Positions 8,608 to 18,921 are shown, counted from the stretch's first letter. The stretch is DNA of 64,000 bases from Pandoraea communis (GCF_902459745.1 NZ_CABPSJ010000001.1:1302001-1366000), one strand, 5' to 3'. Notes: a model not told the origin generated them from the letters alone. Numbers and translations: made by a program.

Positions 8608-9492
8608 TCAACCGTTCTTCAGTGCCAGCGCGCGCTCGTAAAGCGCGTTCTTGGGCGCGCCGGTGATCGCCGCCGCGAGCTTGGCGGCGCTCTTCGTCGG
8701 CAGTTCCGCGACCAGCAGGGCGAGGATGCGCTGCGCTTCGGCGTCCACGCCGTCCTCGCTCGCACTCGCCATCGCGCCCGAGACCGCCAGTACGAACTCG
8801 CCGCGCTGACGGTTTGCGTCCGCCTTCAACCACGCCACGCCCTCGCTCAGTGCGCACTCGTGAATGTCTTCGAAGCGTTTGGTCAGTTCGCGCCCGATCA
8901 GCAGGCGTCGCTCGCCGCCCAAGCCATCGGCCAGCGCGGCCACCGTCTCCATGATCCGATGCGGCGCCTCGTAAAAGACCTGCGCCGACGTCGATCCCGC
9001 AAGCGCGGCAATCGCCTGAGCCCGTTGCTGCGCCTTCGAGGGCAGGAATCCCACGAAGGTGAATGTCTCTACCCACGCTCCGGCCACCGAGAGCAGCGTG
9101 ATCACCGCGCTTGCGCCCGGTACCGGCACCACCGGGAGGCCGGCGGCACGCACCGCGTCGACCAGCCGTGCGCCGGGGTCCGAGATGCCGGGGGTGCCGG
9201 CATCCGAAATGTAAGCGATGCGTTCACCGCCGCGCAGGCGCTCGACGAGCCGCGTCGCCGCTTCATTCTCGTTGTGCTGATGGGCCGCAATCAACGGCTT
9301 GTCGATGCCGTATCGCTGCAGCAACTGCGCGCTGTTACGCGTATCTTCACAGGCGATGGCGTCGACCATGGCGAGGATGTGAAGCGCTCGCACCGTGATG
9401 TCGGCAGTATTGCCCAACGGGGTCGCCACGACGTAAAGCGTGCTTGCCGGGTAATGCTGGCCCTCGGCCAGCGACATCAGGCGCTCATCCAT
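8608..9492 (-). CDS. rsmI: 16S rRNA (cytidine-1402-2'-O)-methyltransferase
   Basis: A 294-residue tetrapyrrole methylase-fold enzyme. Signatures are [48 protein letters not shown] and FVGFLPSK, in the order usual for RsmI (YraL). It 2'-O-methylates C1402 of 16S rRNA together with RsmH, improving decoding at the P site. The ATG at 9492 has GGGAG nine bases upstream; a longer reading to 9558 adds an Arg/Pro-rich segment not seen in the family. It is divergent from yraN, with the diaA and BON genes beyond, as in many beta- and gammaproteobacteria. Confidence 0.93.
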   Translation of the reverse strand: MDERLMSLAEGQHYPASTLYVVATPLGNTADITVRALHILAMVDAIACEDTRNSAQLLQRYGIDKPLIAAHQHNENEAATRLVERLRGGERIAYISDAGTPGISDPGARLVDAVRAAGLPVVPVPGASAVITLLSVAGAWVETFTFVGFLPSKAQQRAQAIAALAGSTSAQVFYEAPHRIMETVAALADGLGGERRLLIGRELTKRFEDIHECALSEGVAWLKADANRQRGEFVLAVSGAMASASEDGVDAEAQRILALLVAELPTKSAAKLAAAITGAPKNALYERALALKNG

Positions 9493-9587
9493 GGCGTCGG
9501 GCTCCCGCCAACGAAAGCACCGCCTCGCGGGGCGGGCGGGCGTGGGTAACATCGGCATCGCCGGTCACGTCAAACATCGGAACAACC

Positions 9588-9941
9588 ATGTCGAATCAGC
9601 TTGGAGAATCGTTCGAGGGCCGCGCGCAGACGCTGCTGGAGCGGCGCGGCTGGCGGCTAGTCGCACGCAACTATCGGTGTCGCGGCGGCGAAATCGACCT
9701 CATTATGCGGGATCGCGCCGGCGTGCTGGTATTCGTCGAGGTGCGCGCGCGCTCGCGTAGCGACTTTGGCGGGGCTGCCGAGAGCATCACACGGACCAAG
9801 CGACGTCGTCTCGCGCTGGCTGCACGTCACTATCTGTTGCGGCGTCCCGCCGCGCGTTGCCGCTTCGATGTCGTGGCGTTCGACGGCCATCCGCCGGTGG
9901 CGTGCTGGCTGCCCGATGCCTTTCGCACCGACGATTTCTGA
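9588..9941 (+). CDS. yraN: YraN family (UPF0102) endonuclease-like protein
   Basis: A 117-residue protein with the conserved core [21 protein letters not shown] and [15 protein letters not shown], followed by [13 protein letters not shown]. This pattern (E-x-D-hydrophobic, then E-V-[RK]) is that of a PD-(D/E)XK nuclease-like fold. The biochemical role is unsettled; a Holliday-junction resolvase-like activity has been suggested. It lies in the conserved rsmI-yraN-diaA block. The start at 9588 has a poor ribosome binding site, and in-frame upstream codons exist. Confidence 0.85.
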   Translation: MSNQLGESFEGRAQTLLERRGWRLVARNYRCRGGEIDLIMRDRAGVLVFVEVRARSRSDFGGAAESITRTKRRRLALAARHYLLRRPAARCRFDVVAFDGHPPVACWLPDAFRTDDF

Positions 9942-10008
9942 CGAAACCCGCGCCCCTCGGCCCTGTTACACTTGCGGAAGTGCCGTTTTCAAGACTGACG
10001 GCCTGTGA

Positions 10009-10674
<666 letters not shown>

Positions 10675-10792
10675 ACCTATTGTCATCGTAAGGCGTCAAG
10701 ATCATGACGGGCACCGGATCGCGGGGGCGAACGGTGCCGGCTGAGTGCGGCGGGGGCCGCCCCGTTCGACTATCCAATAAGGAGAAAGCCCG

Positions 10793-11566
10793 ATGAGTTT
10801 CCAACGCGTGATTAAGCCGCTTGCTGCGGCAGCGTTGATTGTTGCAACCCTGGGCGGCTGCGTCCCCATCCTCCTCGGCGGCGCTGCGACCGGCGCACTG
10901 GTCGCCACCGACCGTCGTTCCGTCGGCGCGCAAACGGAAGACCGCGAAATTCAGGTCAAGGCCGAAGCCAACATCGCCAATACCCTGACCGACGATGCCG
11001 TGCATGTGAACGTGACCGTCTTCAATCGCCGCGTCTTGCTGACCGGCGAAGTGCCTGACGAGAAGACCAAGCAGCGCGCGGTGGACATCGTCAAGCAGAT
11101 CAATAACGTGCGCGGTATCGTCGACGAAATCGCCATCGCACCGAAGAGTTCCCTCGGCTCGCGCTCGAACGACGCCTGGATCACCAGCAAGGTGAAGGCC
11201 AACCTGATCAATACGAAGGAGATTTCGGCCAACGTCTTCAAGGTGGTCACCGAGCGTGGCGACGTCTATCTGATGGGCCTCGTCTCCGAAGAGGAAGGCC
11301 GTATCGGTGCCAATGTGGCGAGCCGCATCGACGGTGTGCAAAAGGTCATCAAGCTCTACGAATACGTGAAGCCGGAAGAAGCGCAACGCCTGTCGACCGA
11401 GGCTGCGAAGAACCCGGCGCCGGTGCAGGCAGACGATTCGAATGCCGCCACGGTCACGACTACGCCGATCGGCAACGATACGGTGACGGCCAAACCGCTG
11501 TCCTCGCCCGCGCCGATCAGCGAGGGCCCCGTCAAGCCCGGCCCGTCGACCAGGACCGGTAACTGA
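10793..11566 (+). CDS. Dual BON-domain outer-membrane lipoprotein (DolP/YraP-like)
   Basis: A 257-residue lipoprotein with lipobox LGGC (Cys at about 23). Two BON domains follow, at about residues 55-120 (IQVKAEANIANTL, VFNRRVLLTGEVP) and 125-195 (ITSKVKANLINT, TERGDVYLMGLV). The last ~55 residues are a Pro/Thr/Ser-rich tail absent from the E. coli protein. DolP-like proteins bind anionic lipids and help keep the outer membrane intact at the division site. AAGGAG precedes the ATG. It is the last gene of the conserved cluster. Confidence 0.86.
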   Translation: MSFQRVIKPLAAAALIVATLGGCVPILLGGAATGALVATDRRSVGAQTEDREIQVKAEANIANTLTDDAVHVNVTVFNRRVLLTGEVPDEKTKQRAVDIVKQINNVRGIVDEIAIAPKSSLGSRSNDAWITSKVKANLINTKEISANVFKVVTERGDVYLMGLVSEEEGRIGANVASRIDGVQKVIKLYEYVKPEEAQRLSTEAAKNPAPVQADDSNAATVTTTPIGNDTVTAKPLSSPAPISEGPVKPGPSTRTGN

Positions 11567-11669
11567 CGCACGCCTCTTCCGAGCCCCTCCCAAGCCTCGG
11601 ACACCCTCCGTGCGCATGCGTGCCGTCCTCTGCCCAGCAGTGAAACGCCGCTATCGCCTCCGTCACCCG

Positions 11670-12098
11670 ATGACGAGACGGACGATAGCGGCGGCATTCG
11701 TTCTGACGTCCGCCGCATGGCTCGCCGCCACGGGCGCGGCGTTTGCCGCACCGGCCTCCGGCGTGCGTGCGGCGTCTCCCGTGTTCGTCGCGCCGATATC
11801 CTCGCAGGCGTCGCCACCCGACTGGCAGGCCCGCGATTGGGCGATGGCGTGCATGAGTTGTCACAACGCGTCGGCGCCGGTGAGCGCTGGCAAGGCGGCG
11901 CTGCCGACGCTGGAAGGCCGCCCGGTGGCGGAACTCATGACGGTGTTGCAAGCCATGCGCGACGCACGGCGTCCTGCCACGTTGATGCCGCAGCTTCTCA
12001 AAGGCTATCGCGACGACGAATTGCAGCGTATCGCGGCGTACTTCGCGGCGCAGCCCGCGGCCGATGCGGCGTCTGCGTCCGCACCTAATTCCCGATAA
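11670..12098 (+). CDS. Monohaem cytochrome c subunit of a flavocytochrome c pair
   Basis: A 142-residue periplasmic protein: Sec signal (about residues 1-25, AAATGAAFAAP), then a single haem site CMSCH near residue 70, and a distal Met candidate in ATLMPQLL. The helix YRDDELQRIAAYFAAQ is typical of class I cytochromes. It lies 10 bases before a sulfide dehydrogenase flavoprotein gene, so it should accept its electrons (FccA/SoxE-like role). FccA and SoxE proteins often carry two haems; this one has one. The start is uncertain because no ribosome binding site is evident; a GTG at 11610 is in frame. Confidence 0.78.
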   Translation: MTRRTIAAAFVLTSAAWLAATGAAFAAPASGVRAASPVFVAPISSQASPPDWQARDWAMACMSCHNASAPVSAGKAALPTLEGRPVAELMTVLQAMRDARRPATLMPQLLKGYRDDELQRIAAYFAAQPAADAASASAPNSR

Positions 12099-12108
12099 GG
12101 CGGACACG

Positions 12109-13404
12109 ATGCGTCGCCGCGATTTTCTTCTTGGTCTGGGTTCGGCAACCGCATGGGCTGGCGCCCCCCCGGCGTTGGCAGCGCCGCTCTGGCCGACACC
12201 GGTCAAGGGGCGCGCCCGTGTGATCGTCATCGGCGGCGGGTTCGGCGGTGCCACGGCCGCGAAGGCACTGCGCCTGCTCTCGGGCCATACGATCGACGTC
12301 ACGCTCGTCGAACCGAATCCGGCGTTCGTCTCTTCACCGTTGTCGAATCTCGTGGTCGGCGGGAATCTGCGTGTGAGCGACCTGACGGTTTCCTACGACA
12401 GGCTCGTCGCGCGACATGGCATCGTCTGGCGGCGCACGCGAGCCAGTGCCATCGACGCGGCAAACAAACGGGTGCAACTGGCCGACGGCGGCCGTCTTCC
12501 GTATGACAAGCTGATCGTTGCCCCCGGTGTGTCGCTGCGCCGGGACGCCATTGCCGGGCTCTCCGATCCGGCGATCCGCGACGCCCTGCCGGTAGCGTGG
12601 ACCGATGCCCGGGAAAGCGCCGCGCTGCACGCCCGTCTGCAAGCGATGCCCGACGGGGGCGTGTTCGCCGTCACGATTCCCGAAGCGCCGTTTCGCTGCC
12701 CGCCCGCTCCCTACGAGCGCGCGTGTCAGGCGGCAGCGTGGCTCAAGCGGCACAAGCCTCGCGCGAAGGTCCTCATCTTCGACGCCAACGATCAGGTGCT
12801 CGCCGAAGCGGAGCAGTTTCACGAGGTCTGGCGCACCCAATTTGCCGGGATCGTCGAGTATCACCCGCAGTTCAATTGCACCGACGTGGCCATCGACGGC
12901 GCAAAGCAAATGGCACGCTTTGAACTGGGCGAGGAGATCCGGGCCGACGTGCTGAACGTGATTCCGCCGATGCGGGCAGGCGATATTGCCGTAGAGAGCG
13001 GACTGGCAACAGCCAACGGCCGGTGGTGCGACGTCGATTTCCTGACGCTCGCCTCGAAGGCGCAACCCGACGTTCATATTCTGGGCGACGCCATCCAGAT
13101 CGCGCCGCAAATGCCGAAGTCCGGCCACATGGCCAACCAGCACGCCAAAGTCTGCGCCGCGGCCATTGTGGCGACGCTGTCCGGCCGCCCGGTCAACCCC
13201 GAACCGCTCTACAGCAATACTTGCTACACCTTCGTATCGGCGACCGAAGCGATGCACGTGGCGAGTGTTCATCGCTACGACGCCGCGCAGCACACCATGC
13301 TGCCGGTGCCGGGCACGGGCGGCGCTTCGCCACGCGCCACGCGAGACGAGTTCGCACTAGGACTCGCATGGGCACAGGGCATCTGGGCGGATACGCTGGC
13401 CTGA
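12109..13404 (+). CDS. fccB: Flavocytochrome c sulfide dehydrogenase flavoprotein subunit
   Basis: A 431-residue FAD protein with a Tat signal (RRRDFLLGLGSATAWAG) and a dinucleotide-binding motif VIVIGGGFGGATAAKAL. Cys residues in APFRCPPAPYERAC and in PQFNCTD, and the late LGDAIQIAPQMPKSGHMANQ segment, are those of FccB/SoxF proteins. The C-terminal part includes a flavocytochrome c sulfide dehydrogenase-type domain with NTCYTFVS. It oxidises sulfide to sulfur or polysulfide in the periplasm and passes electrons to the cytochrome encoded just upstream. The sox genes lie 3 kb downstream. Confidence 0.88.
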   Translation: MRRRDFLLGLGSATAWAGAPPALAAPLWPTPVKGRARVIVIGGGFGGATAAKALRLLSGHTIDVTLVEPNPAFVSSPLSNLVVGGNLRVSDLTVSYDRLVARHGIVWRRTRASAIDAANKRVQLADGGRLPYDKLIVAPGVSLRRDAIAGLSDPAIRDALPVAWTDARESAALHARLQAMPDGGVFAVTIPEAPFRCPPAPYERACQAAAWLKRHKPRAKVLIFDANDQVLAEAEQFHEVWRTQFAGIVEYHPQFNCTDVAIDGAKQMARFELGEEIRADVLNVIPPMRAGDIAVESGLATANGRWCDVDFLTLASKAQPDVHILGDAIQIAPQMPKSGHMANQHAKVCAAAIVATLSGRPVNPEPLYSNTCYTFVSATEAMHVASVHRYDAAQHTMLPVPGTGGASPRATRDEFALGLAWAQGIWADTLA

Positions 13405-13534
13405 TGCGGATGCCGACGGCATTCGCTGCCGTCGAAATGCGTTTGGAGGATAGCCTCTAAGCGACGCAACCTACGTACTGCCGACGCCCATGATCCGGTT
13501 GTTGTGTCGGTGCCGAATCTCCCCGGATTCCCCC

Positions 13535-13565
13535 GTTGACGGGGCCTCACGCCTCCCGGTTACAC
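13535..13565 (+). promoter_or_regulatory. Candidate promoter for the TpsB gene
   Basis: TTGACG (13535-13540) and TACACT (13560-13565) are 19 bases apart and end 30 bases before the ATG at 13595. The -35 box is good; the spacing is slightly long. Confidence 0.4.
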
Positions 13566-13594
13566 TGGCCCTACGAAAAAATAAGGGGGTGGGG

Positions 13595-15361
13595 ATGGCG
13601 CATCGCCAGGGGGAGTCGCGTCTTTCGTCACGCATCGGGCGTGGCGTCTCGATCAAATCTGTTCGCGACCGCAAAGTCGTCGTTCGATTCGTTGCCGTGT
13701 CGCTGTCAGCCATCAGCCTGCTGAGCACGCAACAAGCCTGGTCCGATGGTAGCCCCGTGCGCGGCGATCCACTGCAAAGTCTTCCGAAGATCGAGGCGCC
13801 CAAGGCGCCGGCCGCCACCTTCCAAATTCAGCCGCCGACGCAGGAAGACGCCCTCAAGTCGCTGCTCGCCCGCAAGATCACGCCGCAGCGTTTCGGCATC
13901 GAAGGTGTCAAGTCGCTGTCGTTCGAATCGGTGGCCGGGTTGTTCGCGCCGATGGCGGGCAAGGAAGTGACCATCGGTGATCTGGTCGAGAAGGCCAATC
14001 AGGTCACGAAAATGTATCAGGACGCAGGCTATCTGCTGTCCTTCGCGTTCGTTCCGGCGCAGGATTTCAACGAAGGCTTCGTGCGCGTGACCGTGGTCGA
14101 GGGCTATATCTCGAGCACGAAAATTACCGGCAAACCGGGGCCGTCGGAACAACGTCTGCGCGACATCGCCGCGCATATCGAGGCGGAGCGTCCACTCAAG
14201 CGGGCCACGTTCGAGCGTTATCTGAATCTGCTCACGCTCGTGCCCGGCATGAAGATCAAGGCCGACGTGCAGCCGCCCACGCAGACCGACGGCGCGACCG
14301 AACTCTCGCTGGATGTGTCGCGTCAGCCTGTGGCGCTGGGCACGTCGCTCTCGTATAACAACCCCGGCGTTCGCGGCGTGTTCACGGTGTCGAGTAACGC
14401 GCTCACGCCGCTCGGCGAACAGATTCAGCTCACCGCCATCGCGCCGAAGGGCCACAACGACGAAGAGTTCTATGCCGCGTCGTATATCCAGCCGTTGGGT
14501 TCGGACGGTTTGCAGGCGCGTGTCGATGCGTCGCACTATCGCGGACAGCCCGACGATCAGGCGCTCGCCGGACTCACGCGACACCTCGATACCAAACGTG
14601 TCGCCGTGAGCGTGTCGTACCCGATTCTGCTGAACAATCAACGCAGCCTGACGGTCAGTGGTGGCATGTATGGCGTGAACTCACGCGATCGCTACGAAGT
14701 GCCGAATTCGCCGAACAACATCAATTCGCAGACGAACGTACGCGCCGGGCAAGTGCAACTCGCGTACAACGAAGTCACCGACAAGCAAACGCGCAGCGCC
14801 GCACTGGGCGTGTTCAAGGGGTTCAACGGGATGGGCGCGAGCCAGTCCTACACGACACAACCGGCGGGCCTGCCGCAAATACTCGGCCCCTACGATCTGG
14901 CCTTCTGGCGCTTCACGCTCGATGGCAAACAAGGTGTGGTGCTGCCGTGGGACTTCGGCGTCATCGTCTCGGCCGGTGCGCAGTACAGCAGCAACACGCT
15001 GCCAACGTCCGAGCAGGCGACGTTCGGTGGCCAGCGCTTCGGTCTCGGGTATCCGGCGGGCGAAATCGCCGGAGACAAAGGCTGGGGAGCGTCCATCGAG
15101 CTGAACAGGATGTTCCGCACCGACTTCCGTTTTCTCAAGACGATCCAGCCGTATCTGATGCTCGATACCGCGCGCGTCTATGTGAATGCCGGTCAGTTGT
15201 TCCACAATCAACTCGCCTCCGTCGGGCTGGGCGTCCGCATCTCCGACAGCAAGTACTACTCGCTCGACCTGTCATTGGCCAAACCGATGGCCGACGCCCC
15301 AACCAACTCGCCGAAACGGCCGCTGCGCTTCAACGCGAACTGGTCGTATCAATTCGAGTGA
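13595..15361 (+). CDS. ShlB/FhaC/HecB family outer-membrane secretion protein (TpsB)
   Basis: A 588-residue two-partner-secretion transporter. A long basic N-terminus precedes the signal sequence (cleavage near QQAWS, residue ~50). POTRA domains span about residues 65-240 (IEGVKSLSFESVAGLF, VRVTVVEGYISSTKITG), then a 16-strand barrel with the conserved loop-6 region GYPAGEIAGDKGWGASIEL near residue 490. Such proteins export a large haemagglutinin- or haemolysin-like TpsA. No tpsA gene is adjacent on either side. The last residues are SYQFE; most outer-membrane barrels end in Phe or Trp. A purine-rich AGGGGG lies before the ATG. Confidence 0.85.
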   Translation: MAHRQGESRLSSRIGRGVSIKSVRDRKVVVRFVAVSLSAISLLSTQQAWSDGSPVRGDPLQSLPKIEAPKAPAATFQIQPPTQEDALKSLLARKITPQRFGIEGVKSLSFESVAGLFAPMAGKEVTIGDLVEKANQVTKMYQDAGYLLSFAFVPAQDFNEGFVRVTVVEGYISSTKITGKPGPSEQRLRDIAAHIEAERPLKRATFERYLNLLTLVPGMKIKADVQPPTQTDGATELSLDVSRQPVALGTSLSYNNPGVRGVFTVSSNALTPLGEQIQLTAIAPKGHNDEEFYAASYIQPLGSDGLQARVDASHYRGQPDDQALAGLTRHLDTKRVAVSVSYPILLNNQRSLTVSGGMYGVNSRDRYEVPNSPNNINSQTNVRAGQVQLAYNEVTDKQTRSAALGVFKGFNGMGASQSYTTQPAGLPQILGPYDLAFWRFTLDGKQGVVLPWDFGVIVSAGAQYSSNTLPTSEQATFGGQRFGLGYPAGEIAGDKGWGASIELNRMFRTDFRFLKTIQPYLMLDTARVYVNAGQLFHNQLASVGLGVRISDSKYYSLDLSLAKPMADAPTNSPKRPLRFNANWSYQFE

Positions 15362-15761
15362 GACGGGACGGGTTTCTCGCAGCATCGCTCGCTTCAAGGG
15401 ACGCGGTACGCTGAATGCGGTGCTTCGAACGGCCGCCCCTCGTCACTTTTCTTATCGGGTTTTTCCCTTATGCCGCGATCGGCCAAGAGGTCCCCCGTAT
15501 GGCGGCGTCCGCCAGCGAGGGTGGCGTTACGCCTCGCGCAATCGCATGAGGCGTGGTGCGCTATATCCAGCGGTATACATGGAAACGCGGCTGACGAACG
15601 AGAAACATGCGCCGTCCGGCGAGTTGCATCGGGGTCCGATATGTTGCAGTGCAGCTTGCTTCTGTCGCCCGATATTTTGATTATCCGTATATGCGTATGT
15701 GGGCATATACGACATTTTCTGTGCCTTCACACGAACCTTATGTTTGGCCGGACTGAGCGTC
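15362..15761. other. Intergenic region upstream of the sox regulator
   Basis: About 400 bases between tpsB and the ArsR-type repressor. I see no gene. The last 100 bases are A/T-rich and carry the sox operator palindrome described separately; the promoter of the regulator and probably of the whole sox operon must lie here. Confidence 0.5.
15686..15711. promoter_or_regulatory. Palindromic operator of the sox ArsR-type repressor
   Basis: A perfect 9-bp inverted repeat: CGTATATGC (15686-15694), eight-base spacer, GCATATACG (15703-15711), 50 bases before the regulator start. A dyad of this size and A/T content upstream of an ArsR-family gene is the usual autoregulatory operator. Binding by the adjacent repressor is inferred. 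Confidence 0.7.
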
Positions 15762-16109
15762 ATGGAAGAACTCGATCGCGTATTCGAAAAGGTGTCGCAC
15801 TACTTCAGCCTGCTCTCCGAGCCGACCCGGCTGCGCATTTTGCACGCGCTTTGCGGTGGCGAGCGCTCGGTGAACGAGGTGGTGACGCAGGTGGGTTCGT
15901 CGCAGACGAACGTGTCGCGGCATCTCGGGGCGATGTACCAGGCGGGCGTGCTGTCGCGTCGTCGCGACGGGAACCAGGTGTATTACACGATTGCAGATAC
16001 CGGGGTGGTCGAGATTTGTCGCGCCGTGTGCGTGCAGGTTGCCGGCCGGATCGAGGAGGAGGCCCTGCCGGAGCGTGCCGTCGATGGCTTCATGCCACGC
16101 GGGAACTGA
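15762..16109 (+). CDS. ArsR/SmtB-family repressor of the sox cluster (SoxR/BigR-like)
   Basis: A 115-residue winged-helix protein: LLSEPTRLRILHALCGGERSV, then the recognition helix SSQTNVSRHLGAMYQAGVL and the wing RRRDGNQVYYTI. Three cysteines (31, 86, 90) could form a thiol switch; sulfur-responsive ArsR proteins such as SqrR/BigR use a Cys in a similar N-terminal place and one in the last helix. It directly precedes soxC and follows a strong palindrome, so it probably represses the operon until reduced sulfur species modify the cysteines. The metal-site motif ELCVCD of classical ArsR is absent. Confidence 0.82.
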   Translation: MEELDRVFEKVSHYFSLLSEPTRLRILHALCGGERSVNEVVTQVGSSQTNVSRHLGAMYQAGVLSRRRDGNQVYYTIADTGVVEICRAVCVQVAGRIEEEALPERAVDGFMPRGN

Positions 16110-16267
16110 CACACGCCGCAGGTCGTGGTGAAACCGTAGCACCACAGCATTGCACGACCCGTAAGACAGCGCGGCAACGAGACCGCGTCCGTAGGCTCGA
16201 ACAAAAGCGGTAAGCCGCCCGTGTCCTCGCGATATCGGCGGCCGCCACAAAACGCGAGGAGACAGGG

Positions 16268-17644
16268 GTGAGCAAGACCAGCGATAGCGCATCGCGAGCC
16301 GGCCGTTTGCGCCGTGCTCCGGAGAATTTCGTCGACGGCGAGCTTGCCGCCGACGTCGTCCGCGACGGATGGAACCCGACACGACGCAGTTTCCTGCAGC
16401 GCAGTTTTCTGGCGGCCGGTGCCGCGCTGGCGGGGGGCACGGCCTTCGCTGCCGACGCGCCGGCCACCCCCGGCGCCGTGGGCGACCCGATGATTCTCGA
16501 ACCGCGTCCGTGGGCCACGTCGCTGGGCCAGCCGGTCGCGGCACGTCCGTACGGCATGCCGTCGAAATACGAAGCGAACCTGCAACGCCGTCAGTCGCCG
16601 GGACTCACCCAGACGGCGCAGGCCTCGGTCGCCTTCACACCATTGCAGGGCCTGTTCGGCATCATCACGCCGAGCGGCCTGCACTTCGAGCGTCACCACC
16701 AGGGCTGGCAGGAGATCGACCCGACGCAACACCGCCTGATGGTGCACGGCCTCGTGCGTGAGTCGAAGGTGTACACGATGGACGACATCATGCGGTTGCC
16801 GTCGGTCTCGCGCATGCACTTCATCGAATGCGGGGCGAACACCGGCATGGAGTGGGGCAATGCGGCGGTGCCGACTGTCCAGTACACGCACGGCATGCTG
16901 TCGTGCTGCGAATTCACGGGGGTGCCGCTGTCCGTGCTGCTCGACGACGTGGGCGCCGACACCAAGCGCGGCCAGTTCGTGCTCGCCGAAGGCGGCGACG
17001 GCTCCGGCATGACCCGTACGATCTCGATGGAAGCGGCACTCTCGGACGTGCTCGTCGCCTGGGGGATGAATGGCGAAATGCTGCGCCCCGAGAATGGCTA
17101 TCCGCTGCGATTGGTCGTGCCCGGCGTGCAGGGCGTGTCGTGGGTCAAATGGCTGCGCCGCATCAAAGTGGGCGACGCGCCGTGGAATACGAAAGATGAA
17201 ACGAGCCACTACGTCGACCTGATGCCGGACGGTCAGCATCGCCAGTACACCTCGATTCAGGAGTGCAAATCCGTCATCACGTCGCCCTCGGGGGGGCAGG
17301 CGCTGCTCGATCGCGGCTATTTCAACGTGACGGGCCTCGCGTGGTCGGGGCGGGGCCGCATCAAACGGGTCGACGTGTCGACCGACGGCGGCAAGTCGTG
17401 GCGCGCGGCGCGGCTCGAGTCGCCCGTGTTGCCGAAGTGCCTCACGCGCTTCAACTTCGACTGGCAGTGGGACGGCTCGCCCGCGTTGCTGCAAAGCCGT
17501 GCGGTGGACGAGACGGGCTTCGTGCAGCCGCGTTACCGGCAGCTACGCGACGTGCGCGGCACCAAGTCGATTTATCACAACAACGCGATCCAGACGTGGC
17601 AAGTGGCGGCAAACGGGGAGGTGATCAATGTTCACGTCGATTGA
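16268..17644 (+). CDS. soxC: SoxC, molybdenum-cofactor sulfane dehydrogenase subunit
   Basis: A 458-residue sulfite-oxidase-family protein. A Tat signal, TRRSFLQRSFLAAG at about residue 38, sends the folded molybdoprotein to the periplasm. HFIECGANTG carries the molybdenum-ligating Cys; the dimerisation domain follows (GRGRIKRVDVSTDGGKSW). With SoxD it oxidises the sulfane sulfur left on SoxY to a sulfone, releasing six electrons. The start is GTG, supported by GAGGAG nine bases upstream; it lies 158 bases after the regulator. The gene overlaps soxD by 17 bases. Confidence 0.94.
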   Translation: MSKTSDSASRAGRLRRAPENFVDGELAADVVRDGWNPTRRSFLQRSFLAAGAALAGGTAFAADAPATPGAVGDPMILEPRPWATSLGQPVAARPYGMPSKYEANLQRRQSPGLTQTAQASVAFTPLQGLFGIITPSGLHFERHHQGWQEIDPTQHRLMVHGLVRESKVYTMDDIMRLPSVSRMHFIECGANTGMEWGNAAVPTVQYTHGMLSCCEFTGVPLSVLLDDVGADTKRGQFVLAEGGDGSGMTRTISMEAALSDVLVAWGMNGEMLRPENGYPLRLVVPGVQGVSWVKWLRRIKVGDAPWNTKDETSHYVDLMPDGQHRQYTSIQECKSVITSPSGGQALLDRGYFNVTGLAWSGRGRIKRVDVSTDGGKSWRAARLESPVLPKCLTRFNFDWQWDGSPALLQSRAVDETGFVQPRYRQLRDVRGTKSIYHNNAIQTWQVAANGEVINVHVD

Positions 17645-18839
17645 ACGCAAATTATCTCGTCACATGCTGCGGCGCATACAGGTGGCGATCATCGCCCTCC
17701 TTTGGGCAAGTGCGCTGGCGCTCGCCGCACTGACCGTTGTCGCGTGGCTCTCGGCTCCGGCGAAGGCAGCCCCGGTCAGCGTCTCGCAGACGGCACCCGT
17801 CAAGATCAAGGCCCCCGCCGGCATCGGACGCGACGCCACACCCGCCGAACTGAGTGCGTGGGACATCGACGTGCGTCCCGACTTCAAGGGGTTGCCCAAG
17901 GGGCAGGGGTCGGTGGCCGACGGCCAGAAGCTCTTCGATGCGCGCTGCGCGTCGTGTCATGGCACGTTTGGCGAGAGCAACGAGGTGTTCAACCCGCTGG
18001 TGGGCGGCACCACGGCCGACGACATCAAGACCGGGCACGTGGCGTCGCTGCGCGCGAACAACCAGCCGGTGCGCACCACGCTCATGAAGGTCGATACGGT
18101 CTCGACGATCTGGGATTACATCCGTCGCGCCATGCCGTGGAATGCGCCGCGCTCGCTCACGCCGGACGAGGTGTACGCGGTCACGGCCTACATCCTGAAT
18201 CTCGGCGAGATCGTGCCGGCGGACTTCGTGCTGTCCGACAAGAACATCGCCGACGTGCAGAAACTCATGCCCAACCGCAACGGCATGACGCGCTCGCACG
18301 GCATGTGGCGCGTGGGCGACAAACCGGATACCCATAACAAGGCCTGTATGCAGGATTGTCCCGAGGCTGGTATCGTGACGTCCGCACTCCCTGCGTACGC
18401 CCGCGACGCACATGGGGATCTGGCCGCGCAAAACCGTGTCGTCGGACCGGTGCGCGGAGTCGATACGAAGCTGCCGCCGCTGTCGGGCACTGCCGCGCAA
18501 AATGCGTCGGTGCGCAAGACTGCGGCCCTCGTCACGCTAGGCATGACGAGTCCGGACGCGCCGGCCCAAACCGCTGCTGCGACGTCATCGGTAGCAACGC
18601 TTGCGGACAAGAATGGTTGTCTGGCCTGTCACGGTGTGACCGACAAGAAGATCGGGCCCGCCTTCTCGGAGGTCGCCGCCAAGTACCATGGGCAGTCGGA
18701 TGCGACTGAAAAACTGGTGGCGAAGATACGTGCCGGAGGCGCCGGTAACTGGGGCAGCATGCCAATGCCGCCTCAGGCACAGGTCGCCGAGACCGACGTC
18801 CGCACGATGGTCGACTGGATTCTCCGTGGTGCACATTGA
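17628..18839 (+). CDS. soxD: SoxD, dihaem cytochrome c subunit of sulfane dehydrogenase
   Basis: A 403-residue protein with an N-terminal hydrophobic segment (residues about 15-40) that may be uncleaved signal anchor. Haem sites are CASCH (about residue 106) and CLACH (about 330). The region around YIRRAMPWNAPRSLTPDEVYAVTAYILNLG is typical of SoxD. The second haem domain is a short c8-like module closely resembling the next gene product. It accepts electrons from SoxC. GGGGAGG stands six bases before the ATG, inside the soxC end. Confidence 0.92.
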   Translation: MFTSIERKLSRHMLRRIQVAIIALLWASALALAALTVVAWLSAPAKAAPVSVSQTAPVKIKAPAGIGRDATPAELSAWDIDVRPDFKGLPKGQGSVADGQKLFDARCASCHGTFGESNEVFNPLVGGTTADDIKTGHVASLRANNQPVRTTLMKVDTVSTIWDYIRRAMPWNAPRSLTPDEVYAVTAYILNLGEIVPADFVLSDKNIADVQKLMPNRNGMTRSHGMWRVGDKPDTHNKACMQDCPEAGIVTSALPAYARDAHGDLAAQNRVVGPVRGVDTKLPPLSGTAAQNASVRKTAALVTLGMTSPDAPAQTAAATSSVATLADKNGCLACHGVTDKKIGPAFSEVAAKYHGQSDATEKLVAKIRAGGAGNWGSMPMPPQAQVAETDVRTMVDWILRGAH

Positions 18840-18921
18840 GCGGGCAGGGTGTCCGACGGATGCGCCAGGGTTGTCAGGCCGCCGCAGGACCCCGTCCCCT
18901 ACACAAATCGAAGGAGATACG

